The notes beneath the pieces were generated by a model, which worked only from the letters and a program-made list of their open reading frames with translations, had not been told where the DNA came from and did no database searches. From Spongiivirga citrea (GTDB lineage Bacteria; Bacteroidota; Bacteroidia; Flavobacteriales; Flavobacteriaceae): 64,000 bases of DNA. Location of the stretch: NCBI RefSeq assembly GCF_010671565.1, contig NZ_JAABOQ010000004.1, positions 372,001 through 436,000 of the forward strand, in the 5' to 3' direction. This document shows positions 28,663-37,494 of this stretch, in pieces; the stretch's first letter is position 1, and every line of letters begins with the position of its first letter. Both the position numbers and the translations under genes were made by a program.

Positions 28663-29508
28663 TTAGATTACTTGAACTGTTGTTTGATTCCAAATACCAG
28701 TTGTAGCGGCTTTTTGCGCATACTCGCTAAAATCAATTGGTTTTCTTCCCAAGACTTTTTCGATGTCATTAGTGACTTCTGATAGTTCAGGATTTCCTAA
28801 AACTTCTGTAAATAAATACTCGATAAGCCATACAAAATCCTCTGGTAAATTCGCTTTACGCATCCCATCACCATATTCCTGTATAGTAATAGGAATAAAT
28901 GTGATGTTACGGCCGCTTACCTTTGCAATTTCAGTTACCGCATCTTTAAACGTAAGTGTTCTAGGACCTGTAAGCTCGTAAATCTGTCCGTTATGAATAT
29001 CTTCGGTCAACGCTTTTGTAGCTACTTCGGCAATATCATCTGTATCTACCCAAGGTATCTGAGCTTCGGCTTGTGGTAATGCTACAACACCTTCAAGAAT
29101 GGGTTCTAACAAGAAATTTTCGCTAAAATTCTGGTTGAACCAGCTAGCACGAACAATTGTATAATCTAATCCAGAATTAATAACTACTTGTTCGCATAAT
29201 TGCGCTTCACGTTCGCCTTTACCTGAAAGAAGGACCAATTTTTTCACGCTAGCGCTTTTTGCCATTGCAACCAATTGCTCAATAGCATTACGAGCGCCAG
29301 GCACCGCTAAGTCCGGTTGATAAGTAATATAAACCTTATCCATTCCTTTCAAGGTATTTGGCCAATTTTCCGGCTCATGCCAGTCAAATGACGGTGAAGC
29401 AGACCTTGACCCAATGCGGACATTATGACCAAGCTTTTCAAGCTGATTTACAATTCTTTTTCCAGTTTTTCCGGTTCCTCCGATGACTAAAATGTTTTCT
29501 GATCTCAT
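28663..29508 (-). CDS. NmrA-like NAD(P)-binding reductase/sensor
   Basis: 281 residues. The Rossmann nucleotide motif is at the N-terminus (ILVIGGTGKTGKRIV), followed by the NmrA/atypical SDR pattern: IGSRSASPSFDWHEPENWP, KKLVLLSGKGEREAQLCEQ, YTIVRASWFNQNFSENFL, PWVDTDDIAEVA and YELTGPRTLTFKDA. Proteins of this type use or sense NAD(P)H, often acting on quinones or other small electrophiles. It is 42 nt after a DUF1772 gene and 11 nt before a small membrane protein, suggesting a small stress or redox operon that the upstream AraC regulator could control. Confidence 0.9.
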   Translation of the reverse strand: MRSENILVIGGTGKTGKRIVNQLEKLGHNVRIGSRSASPSFDWHEPENWPNTLKGMDKVYITYQPDLAVPGARNAIEQLVAMAKSASVKKLVLLSGKGEREAQLCEQVVINSGLDYTIVRASWFNQNFSENFLLEPILEGVVALPQAEAQIPWVDTDDIAEVATKALTEDIHNGQIYELTGPRTLTFKDAVTEIAKVSGRNITFIPITIQEYGDGMRKANLPEDFVWLIEYLFTEVLGNPELSEVTNDIEKVLGRKPIDFSEYAQKAATTGIWNQTTVQVI

Positions 29509-29550
29509 TTTCTGTTCGTTTTTTTGATTAATAAATTTGTAACTGTTTTT

Positions 29551-30045
29551 TTATTTTGAATTGATAATTCCTATTAGAAGCAATACGAAAGATGTGCAGG
29601 ATGTTATTGTTCGTATCATATGCCAGCGGTTCCAGGGTTGTTCAAATAGCTCGCGTAAATTGGCTAAATCACCTATCGACGCTGTTTCTAGTATTGTTTT
29701 ATCAAGAATTTCATTCAACGGCACGTTTTTAAATATGGTGACCAAACCTACTCCTATAAAGAAGAGAATAGCCGCGATCAAAAATGCCCAAAATGTGCTT
29801 GGATTCGTATTCCTATGGAGGTAGGCATTTACCATTAGTAAAAAAACAGGACCAAAGAATACGATTAAAAAACTCTTGTTTATGATCGCCCGATTCATCG
29901 CCTGAAAGGATTGTAAAAAAGAGAGGTCGTTTAATCTTCCTATGCCAGGTGTTACGGCGTTGGTCCAGGTAAAGCACAATCCCGAGGTAAGCCCCGTAAA
30001 TAAAATACCCAGTAGTAATACAATAAATTTAAATTTGATTTCCAT
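29551..30045 (-). CDS. DUF1772 family membrane protein
   Basis: 164 residues with four membrane helices (about 7-27, 55-75, 83-103, 140-160). The region TGLTSGLCFTWTNAVTPGIGRL followed by FLQSFQAMNRAIINKSF is the DUF1772 (anthrone oxygenase-like) signature. The biochemical role in bacteria is unknown; fungal relatives act on anthrones. It starts 2 nt from the CxxCH protein gene and is followed by the NmrA-like gene, so these are co-transcribed. Confidence 0.85.
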   Translation of the reverse strand: MEIKFKFIVLLLGILFTGLTSGLCFTWTNAVTPGIGRLNDLSFLQSFQAMNRAIINKSFLIVFFGPVFLLMVNAYLHRNTNPSTFWAFLIAAILFFIGVGLVTIFKNVPLNEILDKTILETASIGDLANLRELFEQPWNRWHMIRTITSCTSFVLLLIGIINSK

Positions 30046-30047
30046 GA

Positions 30048-30404
30048 CTATATTTTTTTGGTGGATGTAATCCAGGTTAGTAACTCTTGATATTCAAAAG
30101 TGGCAAGTTTGATTTTCTTGCCTTTTGGCATTCGCTTCTTTATGAAAACTTGCTTGTAAACATCATCTTCCCATGGGTCCATATTATCAAGAGTAAAAAC
30201 AGGTCTTTTATTACGCTTACTATGACAGACGTTACATTTGTTTTCAAGAATTTGAAAAGCTTTTTCTTTGGAAGTGTCTATAGTGTAGCTTTTGTAAGAG
30301 TGTTTACTTATAAAAGCATACTCCTTTATTGGCTCATGTGAGTCGGTCGATTCAGCTAAAAGCGTTAAAGAAATTTGGACTATCAATTTTACCAGTATTA
30401 TCAT
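30048..30404 (-). CDS. small periplasmic c-type cytochrome-like protein
   Basis: 118 residues with an N-terminal hydrophobic segment (residues 1-17). One heme c attachment site is visible, C57-N-V-C60-H61. Downstream IKKRMPKGKKIKLATFEYQELLTWI provides a Met within a typical PPxG-like loop and a C-terminal helix, as in short cytochromes c. It ends 2 nt before the DUF1772 gene. A role passing electrons for the NmrA/DUF1772 operon is possible but inferred. Confidence 0.75.
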   Translation of the reverse strand: MIILVKLIVQISLTLLAESTDSHEPIKEYAFISKHSYKSYTIDTSKEKAFQILENKCNVCHSKRNKRPVFTLDNMDPWEDDVYKQVFIKKRMPKGKKIKLATFEYQELLTWITSTKKI

Positions 30405-30509
30405 CTTTCAATAGTTTTATTGATTTGATGATACAAAGGTGTAGATCCTTTGGGCTGGATTTTTGACCCTTAAGGACAATGTTTTGACATTTTATGCCAA
30501 ACGGAGTTT

Positions 30510-31514
30510 TTAGGTAGTTTTTCTAAACTCAACTGGAGTCTTATCAGTCCATTTTTTGAAAGCTCGATTGAAAGCACTCTGCTCAGAAAAGCCAGTTAAA
30601 AATGCTATTTCACCTACACTACGGGAAGTATGCAGCAGTAAATTTTCAGAAACTTTTTGTTGTATGCTTTTCACAAGCTCTCGAAACGAGATATTACTAC
30701 TAGAAAGCCTTCTAGTGAGCGTCCTGCTGCTCATACCAATATGAGTACTAATTTGTTCAATACCGGGAATACCACTAGGAAGTGCATCCTCAATGAGTCT
30801 ACTCACATCGGAAACAACTTTATTAGAGTTAACTTCAATTCCTTTGGTTTCCTCTTCAACTCTTTCTACTAAAAAAGCATTTATACTTATATCTGCCTTT
30901 GCTGTTTTAGTATCAAAGTCCTCTCTCTTATAAGTAATTGAATTATATGATTGATTGAATAAAACAGGACATTGAAAAGCTGTTTCATAATCATTTAAAT
31001 CCTTCGGTGCGGAATGCTTAAATGAAACACGTATGGGAGCAATCTTAGTTTCGGTAATACCTTGCATAACAACCACTGTAGCAGAAAAAGTAGCTTCATT
31101 AGATAAGCCAACCCCCCGACGATAAGCATCTCTTAATAAAAGCACTTTCGCATATTCTTCGTTTTTCTCAACTTTAAAAACATAGGTATCCGATAACAGT
31201 TTGAAGTAGCGTTCACTACGTTCAAATATTTCTCCAGCTTTTGAACAAGTACGCCAAGAAAGTCCTAGCACTCCGTAATCTTCTATTTTCATTTGCTGCC
31301 CTACTCGTATTGAAAATCCTGGACCTAAGGTTTGATCTATACTTTCATGAAGTGCAAAAAATTCATTTGCAGGTACAGCTTTAACTTCTGAAAGTGACCC
31401 ATAAGGGGTCGTAAGCGTTTCAAAATATGCACTATCCATACCCTCATTTATAGCGTGTTCAATTATTTTTCTATATAAATGAGCGGATATGTACTTCATT
31501 AAGACATTATTCAA
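30510..31514 (-). CDS. AraC family transcriptional regulator
   Basis: 334 residues. The N-terminal two-thirds matches the arabinose-binding-like domain of the OruR/ArgR-type AraC group (GYGVLGLSWRTCSKAGE-like block: DYGVLGLSWRTCSKAGEIFE). The C-terminal HTH has two helices (about 235-330: GIPGIEQISTHIGMSSRTL, RSVGEIAFLTGFSEQSAFN, RAFKKWTDKTPVEFRK). It is encoded on the same strand 105 bp upstream of the CxxCH-DUF1772-NmrA run and is the likely regulator of it. The ligand is unknown. Confidence 0.92.
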   Translation of the reverse strand: MNNVLMKYISAHLYRKIIEHAINEGMDSAYFETLTTPYGSLSEVKAVPANEFFALHESIDQTLGPGFSIRVGQQMKIEDYGVLGLSWRTCSKAGEIFERSERYFKLLSDTYVFKVEKNEEYAKVLLLRDAYRRGVGLSNEATFSATVVVMQGITETKIAPIRVSFKHSAPKDLNDYETAFQCPVLFNQSYNSITYKREDFDTKTAKADISINAFLVERVEEETKGIEVNSNKVVSDVSRLIEDALPSGIPGIEQISTHIGMSSRTLTRRLSSSNISFRELVKSIQQKVSENLLLHTSRSVGEIAFLTGFSEQSAFNRAFKKWTDKTPVEFRKTT

Positions 31515-31853
31515 TTAATAGTATCTATTTCGATACCTTGTTCCTTCAAAAATATAAACCATAACCGATTAAAACCAACATAAATTTATCATGATATAAT
31601 ATCAGTTTGCAGTAGTTTATAAAGAACTATTTAATAATTGACTGAACATGATTGAAAATTAATACGACTAAAGTCAAGTGGCATTGAGAAAAGATGTCAG
31701 GTTCGATGCTAGTTTTAGTAGCAAAGAATTTTATCCAAATACTGACTTTATTCTAAAACTGTTATTACCTTAGAGTCTGATCGGTATAACAATCTAAATC
31801 TGCTTTTCAGGTATAAATTGTGATAAGAAGTACAAACCGAAATCAATCAAACT
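31515..31853. other. 339-bp intergenic region between divergent AraC and ankyrin genes
   Basis: This AT-rich gap separates divergent genes and should hold both promoters. I see no RNA gene, strong hairpin or good TAnnTTTG box at a suitable distance. A short open stretch at 31672-31773 reads like an outer-membrane strand repeat but is only 33 codons with no start, so it is listed only as a possible remnant. Confidence 0.5.
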
Positions 31854-32360
31854 ATGGACAGAAAATCATTTATTAAAACAGGAATTGCAGGCGGTTTGGG
31901 ATTAAGCCTAGCGCCCAGTATAGCCACTGCAATGGAGCAATCTGATAAAGAGCCACTTAAAATTGCAATGGTTAAAGAATTTGTTATTGCGGGGCATTTT
32001 AATCTAGATAAGGTTAAGAATATGTTAGAAGACTACCCTAACTTAATTTATAGTCGCTATGATTGGGGTAATGGAGACTTCGAAGAAGCAATTGAAGGTG
32101 CTGCTCACAAAGGAAATAAAGAAATAGCCAACTATTTAATTGAAAAAGGTGCTCGCGTCAATCTGTTCGCCCTAACAATGCTTGGGAAGACGACTTTGGT
32201 GAAACCAATTTTAGAAGCATACCCAAACCTGATATTTTCAAAAGGAGCACACGGATTAACATTGCTTCATCACGCCGAAATTGGGGGTAAAGAATCTGAA
32301 GAACTATTTAATTTTTTACAAACAAAAGGATTGACAAAAAAGCAGATAAAATTAAATTAA
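31854..32360 (+). CDS. ankyrin-repeat protein with Tat-like signal
   Basis: 168 residues. The N-terminus MDRKSFIKTGIAGGLGLSLA carries Arg-Lys instead of Arg-Arg before SFIK, a Tat-like signal with one conservative change, then an Ala-rich cleavage area near residue 27. The mature part has about three ankyrin-type repeats (NKEIANYLIEKGARVNLFAL, HGLTLLHHAEIGGKESEELF). Ankyrin repeats bind other proteins; a partner is not evident. It sits alone between an AraC gene and a minus-strand secreted protein. Confidence 0.8.
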   Translation: MDRKSFIKTGIAGGLGLSLAPSIATAMEQSDKEPLKIAMVKEFVIAGHFNLDKVKNMLEDYPNLIYSRYDWGNGDFEEAIEGAAHKGNKEIANYLIEKGARVNLFALTMLGKTTLVKPILEAYPNLIFSKGAHGLTLLHHAEIGGKESEELFNFLQTKGLTKKQIKLN

Positions 32361-32397
32361 GTCCAAGAAAAAGAGGCCCTTTGACAAACCAGTTCCT

Positions 32398-32919
32398 TTA
32401 AGGAATTTGCGATACAGCCCATTTCGTATGTACGTTCATGGTCTCTAAATCTTTGAGTTGTTTTTCAAGCTCTTCTTCCGATAAACCACTTTTTCTCATC
32501 ATCTCGATCATTTCTTCGCCCCTTGTATATTTTTGTCGCATCACCCCTGTACTACCAATAATTGCAACCCAACCATGTGGCTTATCGTCAACCAAAAACA
32601 CTGAAGGCGGATTTACAGGGCTTGGACCTTGTTGATATATAGACTGTATTTGAGCGAATACATGCCCATTTAGGGTTGTAATAAAACCTGCATCGGTCCA
32701 ATGTTGCATTTCTATTATTTCTTCTGATTGGGGGTGCTTAAATTTTAAAACCCAACCTACTCTTATTGGATTGCCGTTTTGGACATATTTTAATAGTTGT
32801 TCACGATTTCCCGATATAGCTTTGCCTTCGCTATCTGCCTCATAAATTATTTTATAATTATTTTGACCAACAGAAAATTGGAAACTAGCAATTAGAAGTA
32901 ATAAGATAATGTTTCGCAT
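32398..32919 (-). CDS. secreted protein of unknown function
   Basis: 173 residues with a cleavable signal peptide (MRNIILLLLIASFQFSVGQ, cut near residue 19). The body has mixed beta-rich segments (GNPIRVGWVLKFKHPQSEE, EMQHWTDAGFITTLNGHVFAQ, GWVAIIGSTGVMRQ) and a charged helical tail (GLSEEELEKQLKDLETM). I do not recognise a family. It is transcribed away from the LytTR gene at 33.05 kb with a 134-bp shared promoter gap. Confidence 0.75.
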   Translation of the reverse strand: MRNIILLLLIASFQFSVGQNNYKIIYEADSEGKAISGNREQLLKYVQNGNPIRVGWVLKFKHPQSEEIIEMQHWTDAGFITTLNGHVFAQIQSIYQQGPSPVNPPSVFLVDDKPHGWVAIIGSTGVMRQKYTRGEEMIEMMRKSGLSEEELEKQLKDLETMNVHTKWAVSQIP

Positions 32920-33053
32920 GAAAGTAAATTTTTGATCAAACTATAAAATCTTACGGCTACAATTTTCCAAATTCAACCAACGACCTACTTATTTAAACCA
33001 ACAACATTCTAAAAGCTTCATTAATTTATATATTCGGATTTCAATTACAACAA

Positions 33054-33845
33054 ATGATCTTGAGCAAACTTTCTGAAAAAAAATATGCGATCACATTTTG
33101 GATTGCTCTTTGGCTAGCTCAGTCTTTTTTAATGGCTGGTGGTAATGAATTGGAATTCTATTTGATAAAGAACATCGCTATTGTTGGCTTACAATTCCTA
33201 GTCGTTCAAGTCAATTTCAAAGTTCTCTTTCCGTTTTTCTTTCTCAAAAAAACATACCTACTTTATATAATGTTGAGTATACTTCTTGTCTACATAGTAT
33301 TCTCATCATCGTTTATTTTTATCGATTTAATTTTTGAGTTTTATTACCCGAGATTTGACGGTGGTGCCCAAATAGGGCTGATTAGTGATTTTTGGGCAAT
33401 CTTATCCGGGTCTTCTTTCTATTCATTAGCATTAGTTTGCAGCTTGGTTTATAAACTTTTAAAAACAAATCAAGATAAGGAAGCGACCAATCAAGAGTTA
33501 CAGAAAAGATTAGAAAACGATGAACATAATAATCCTATCACCATTAAAGAAGGTCATAAAACACACCAACTTTTAGCCAAAGACATTCACTTTATTAAAG
33601 GCCTTAAGGAATACGTTGTTTGGCATACTAAAAATGGAAATATTGTTGCCTTACAAACTTTGAATACCATTGAAGCTGAATATAAAGAAATGGGGTTTTT
33701 AAGAGTACATAAGTCATATATAGTGAATATGAATCATGTAAGTTCCTTTAAAAGCAATAATTTGAATGTTCAAGGAGAATTAATCCCAATTGGCAGAGTT
33801 TTTAAGAAGAATGTGATTGAATTTTTGAGTGACTCGAAATCTTAG
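33054..33845 (+). CDS. membrane-bound LytTR transcriptional regulator
   Basis: 263 residues. Four membrane segments fill residues 10-135. A LytTR DNA-binding domain follows (about 160-262) with ITIKEGHKTHQLLAKDIHFIKG, LQTLNTIEAEYKEMGFLRVHKSYIVN and the closing IGRVFKKNVIEFL. There is no receiver domain, so it belongs to the membrane-tethered LytTR class found in Bacteroidota. It probably senses a membrane signal and controls nearby or its own gene; targets are unknown. Confidence 0.9.
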   Translation: MILSKLSEKKYAITFWIALWLAQSFLMAGGNELEFYLIKNIAIVGLQFLVVQVNFKVLFPFFFLKKTYLLYIMLSILLVYIVFSSSFIFIDLIFEFYYPRFDGGAQIGLISDFWAILSGSSFYSLALVCSLVYKLLKTNQDKEATNQELQKRLENDEHNNPITIKEGHKTHQLLAKDIHFIKGLKEYVVWHTKNGNIVALQTLNTIEAEYKEMGFLRVHKSYIVNMNHVSSFKSNNLNVQGELIPIGRVFKKNVIEFLSDSKS

Positions 33846-34003
33846 TCAATCCCTTTTTCTTTTCGAAGAATATATTAGATAAGATAGAAGGTATCCTTCA
33901 AGCCATATAGCACAGGACAGAAATGAATACAAGCTCAACTATTTTTAAAATAATTAACAGGCCGCCTATCATAAGTACTTGTTGAAAAAATATCCAATAT
34001 TAA

Positions 34004-35176
34004 ATGATAAATAAGTTGAGAGGAAATACTTTGGTTAATCTAGTAATATTTTTAGGAGTTTTAGGAATACTCTTATCATGTAGTCCAAAAAAAGATACAA
34101 AGAACTTGTTGTTTATTGGCAGTTATACAAACGGTCAACCTAGTGAAGGACTCTATGTTTATGATTTTGATATTAACTCAGGAAAAACAAAAGAATTATT
34201 TGTCTTAGATAGTATTGTAAATCCCTCATTTATTACATTATCACCTGATGGTAAATATTTGTATACCGTTACTAAAAGTCAAATGAAGGTGAATGGAATG
34301 ATTGCTGCATTCGCAGTTGACTCTGTAAAGGGAGCGCTTCACTTTTTAAATGAAGAAGATGCTGGTGGCAGAAACCCAGTACATCTTGCCATATCAAATG
34401 AAGGTAGCTATCTCGTAAATTCTAATTATACAGATCCAAGCATATCAGTATTTAAAATTAAAGATGATGGTAGTTTAAATCCTTATTCGCAATTATTGAA
34501 ATTTAAGGATAGTAGTATTGTTAGCGGTCGACAGGATAATTCCCACATTCATTCTACTAATTTTTCGTCAGCCAACGACTATTTGTTTGCTCAGGACTTG
34601 GGTGCAGACAAGATTCGAGCTTTCAATTTTTTCCCAAACACAACCACAAATCACTTTTTAAAATCAATCGAATCGAACACTGTTACTATGAAACCCGGTA
34701 GCGGACCAAGACATTTTACTTTTCATCCTATTAGCAAGTTTGCTTATGGAATTTCAGAGTTAAGCGGTAGAATATCTCAATATAACTACGGCAAAGGGTC
34801 TTTAACATTCAAGCGAGATTATCAATCTTATACAAACAAACAAAAACTTTATAGATCTGCAGATATCCATATTTCACCTGATGGCAAGTTTCTTTATGCT
34901 TCTAACAGGGCGCCAGATGAGAATTCACTTTCCATTTTTGCAGTAGACATTTTAACTGGTAACTTAAAGCTAGTTGGTCGCGAACCCACGTATGGAGAGC
35001 ACCCAAGAAATTTTGTGATAGACCCGTCTGGCAACTATATCATTGTAGCCAATCAATTTTCAGATAATGTAGTGTTTTTCAAAAGAGATTTGAAAACGGG
35101 AAAACTTACCAAACTACCGAACGAATTGAAAATCAAAAATCCATCTAGCTTAAGAATGAAAAGCTATAATCAATAG
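34004..35176 (+). CDS. lactonase family (YbhE-type) beta-propeller lipoprotein
   Basis: 390 residues. The lipobox ILLSC gives lipidated C26. The rest is a seven-bladed propeller of the 6-phosphogluconolactonase YbhE type: FIGSYTNGQPSEGLYVYDFD, NPSFITLSPDGKYLYTV, GAGRNPVHL-like AGGRNPVHLAISN, DNSHIHSTNFS, GSGPRHFTFHP and GEHPRNFVIDPSGNY. Because it is exported, a sugar-phosphate substrate is unlikely; a free sugar lactone is more plausible. It converges with the Gfo/Idh/MocA gene of the sugar-acid operon (27-bp gap), so a linked role in sugar oxidation is possible but unproven. Confidence 0.85.
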   Translation: MINKLRGNTLVNLVIFLGVLGILLSCSPKKDTKNLLFIGSYTNGQPSEGLYVYDFDINSGKTKELFVLDSIVNPSFITLSPDGKYLYTVTKSQMKVNGMIAAFAVDSVKGALHFLNEEDAGGRNPVHLAISNEGSYLVNSNYTDPSISVFKIKDDGSLNPYSQLLKFKDSSIVSGRQDNSHIHSTNFSSANDYLFAQDLGADKIRAFNFFPNTTTNHFLKSIESNTVTMKPGSGPRHFTFHPISKFAYGISELSGRISQYNYGKGSLTFKRDYQSYTNKQKLYRSADIHISPDGKFLYASNRAPDENSLSIFAVDILTGNLKLVGREPTYGEHPRNFVIDPSGNYIIVANQFSDNVVFFKRDLKTGKLTKLPNELKIKNPSSLRMKSYNQ

Positions 35177-35202
35177 CTCACAGATAGTCCAAAAAGTCTG
35201 TT

Positions 35203-36225
35203 TTATGAGATTTGTATTGGTATTTTCTTTTGGTGAGATTCGTAGATCCTGTCTAAGACTATCAGATTACTCAAGTAAGTTGATACTTCTGTTTCGAATG
35301 GCACTTTATTGATCAAACAATCAATAAAATGCTTTTGAGTGAAATAAACACAATCACCCGCAAAATTCTGATCTTTAAATTCATAGTCATGCTGTTGTTC
35401 TTTCTCTCCCAAAAGCTGCGTGCAAATAATTCCATCTTCATAGAGTCGTATGCTACCTTTACTACCCTCAAATAGTATTGTTCCAAACGTTAAACGCGGA
35501 TTTTTATTGGTACTTTCATTATAGCGATTAGCATCTAAAAAGCCTACGGCACCATTTTCAAAATCAAATTGTACCCAGCTAAAGTCTTCTCCTTTAATAG
35601 CGGTATTTAATCGCTTAAGTCGTGCATATACCTTGGTGATTTTACCAGCATAATAACTAAATAGGTCTATAAAATGAATACCGGTTTCATACATTAATAA
35701 CTTTTTCATTTCTCTAAAATATGGCTGTCTATCCATATAAGCATTAGGTTGCCAACCGTCGCCCATGCGCATTCTGGAATTTATAGCGTACAACTCACCA
35801 ATTGTATCTTTTCTCAGCAATTCCTTTATTTCACGATGCCAAGGTTGAAAGCGAAAGTTTTCATGTACCATCATACGTACTGATGACTTCTTAAGCACTT
35901 TAAGCATTTTATTGGCTTCCTTTAAACTAGGCGCCAAAGGTTTTTGACAGATGATGTGAACATTGTACTTAATTGCCAACAAAACTAAGTCTAAATGAGT
36001 CTCTGGTGGGGTAATGATATCAATGAAATCTGGTTGCTCCTGAATAAGCATTTGCTCTACACTAATATACTTGTGGGGAATTTTATATTGCAATACAGCA
36101 TTTTTTACTTTCAATTCATCTACATCACATACTGCAGTAATTTCTACTCCCGAAATCCTATTCCAGGCTTCAAGGTGAAATTTACTAAAATAACCTAAAC
36201 CAATGCAAACCCCTTTCAACATCAA
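35203..36225 (-). CDS. Gfo/Idh/MocA family oxidoreductase
   Basis: 340 residues, cytoplasmic (no signal). The N-terminal NAD(P)-binding Rossmann fold has GLGYFSKFHLEAW and TAVCDVD. The catalytic Lys is in HIICQKPLAPS (usually EKP). The C-terminal sheet domain includes YETGIHFIDLFSYYAG with the conserved His-Asp pair. Such enzymes oxidise or reduce a sugar, inositol or sugar acid hydroxyl. It is the last gene of the GH78 operon, directly abutting the MFS gene (0-nt gap). Substrate unknown. Confidence 0.9.
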   Translation of the reverse strand: MMLKGVCIGLGYFSKFHLEAWNRISGVEITAVCDVDELKVKNAVLQYKIPHKYISVEQMLIQEQPDFIDIITPPETHLDLVLLAIKYNVHIICQKPLAPSLKEANKMLKVLKKSSVRMMVHENFRFQPWHREIKELLRKDTIGELYAINSRMRMGDGWQPNAYMDRQPYFREMKKLLMYETGIHFIDLFSYYAGKITKVYARLKRLNTAIKGEDFSWVQFDFENGAVGFLDANRYNESTNKNPRLTFGTILFEGSKGSIRLYEDGIICTQLLGEKEQQHDYEFKDQNFAGDCVYFTQKHFIDCLINKVPFETEVSTYLSNLIVLDRIYESHQKKIPIQIS

Positions 36226-37494
36226 CTAGTATTGAGTAAGTTTTTGCTGAGGCTTCATATACAACCAAAAAACAGTCGCTAGAATATTTAATATAGCACC
36301 AACCACAAAAAACAAAGTAGTTGAGTCTGTCCATGCTAGTAAGTATGGGAATGTAATAGCAGTAATGAATGCCCCAATATTCCCTGCCATATTCATAGTA
36401 CCAGAAACTGCACCCGAGTGTTTTTTACCAATATCTACGCAAAATGCCCATGAGGGTGGTAAGGTCATATCAGCCCCAAAGATGGCTATACTTAAAAAAA
36501 CTATTGCACCGATAGCACTATCCATATAAATACTTCCTAATAGTCCGATTGCAGCTAACAAAAATCCGACAGTAGCTGGTATTTGGCGTGAAATATTCCA
36601 ATTACCTTTTTTAAAAATTCTATCTATCAACCATCCTGAAAACCAATTACCAAAAGCACCAAACAACAGTGGCACTGCAGTGTACAATCCTGCCTCGACC
36701 GTTTCTAAACCATATTCTTTTTTGACATGTGGAAATAGCCAGGTTAACGCAAAGAAAAAAGTGAAATTACTACAGAAATACTGCCCCATTGCAAACCACA
36801 TATTCTTAGAGTTCAATAGTATCCGCAGTCTTAATACCTCTTTAGTTTTTGTAGATTCTTTATCCTGTCTATTTTCTGTTATATACCGCTTTTCTATATC
36901 AGTAATTGCATTGTGATCTTCTGGATTATCCCTAAAAAGAACATACCAAGCTAATGCCCAGACTACGCCAACGATGCCCAATATCACAAAAGTATTTCTC
37001 CATCCATATTCTGTAATTAGCCAAGCAATTAGTGGTAGTGAAAACGCCGCACCAAGTCGCGACCCTGAAAAATTAATCCCGGTAACTATACCACGTTCTT
37101 TTAGAGGAATCCAACTATAAATAGCCCTGCTCATACCAGGAAAAGCCCCAGCTTCTCCTGCACCAAATAAAAATCGAACAACCAATAAAGATCCATAGCT
37201 CCAAACCGCAGCGGTTAATGCCGTAAAGGCTGACCAAATAGTAACGATTAGTGCCAAAATTTTTCTAGGACCGAAACGATCAACTAAAATTCCTGATGGA
37301 GTTTGAAAAAAAGCATAGCCCAAAGAAAATGCTGCAAGTACCCAACCCATTTGCTTATCCGAAAGATTTAAGCTACTCGCAATAGGATCTTTTGCCACTG
37401 ATATACATATTCTATCTACATATAATAATAGTGCCAGCAAAAATGTGCCCAGCACCATAAAATAACGCTTGGGGAAATACTGAGCTCGATTCAT
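36226..37494 (-). CDS. MFS transporter, anion:cation symporter (sugar-acid) type
   Basis: 422 residues with 12 membrane helices. The loop 2-3 signature GILVDRFGPRKIL and the early NLSDKQMGWVLAAFSLGYAFFQTPSG are typical of the ACS family, which carries hexuronates, glucarate, tartrate and similar acids with protons. It overlaps the start of the DUF1537 kinase stop region by 4 nt (37491-37494) and abuts the Gfo/Idh gene, so it should import the substrate of this module. That fits a sugar-acid substrate. Confidence 0.92.
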   Translation of the reverse strand: MNRAQYFPKRYFMVLGTFLLALLLYVDRICISVAKDPIASSLNLSDKQMGWVLAAFSLGYAFFQTPSGILVDRFGPRKILALIVTIWSAFTALTAAVWSYGSLLVVRFLFGAGEAGAFPGMSRAIYSWIPLKERGIVTGINFSGSRLGAAFSLPLIAWLITEYGWRNTFVILGIVGVVWALAWYVLFRDNPEDHNAITDIEKRYITENRQDKESTKTKEVLRLRILLNSKNMWFAMGQYFCSNFTFFFALTWLFPHVKKEYGLETVEAGLYTAVPLLFGAFGNWFSGWLIDRIFKKGNWNISRQIPATVGFLLAAIGLLGSIYMDSAIGAIVFLSIAIFGADMTLPPSWAFCVDIGKKHSGAVSGTMNMAGNIGAFITAITFPYLLAWTDSTTLFFVVGAILNILATVFWLYMKPQQKLTQY

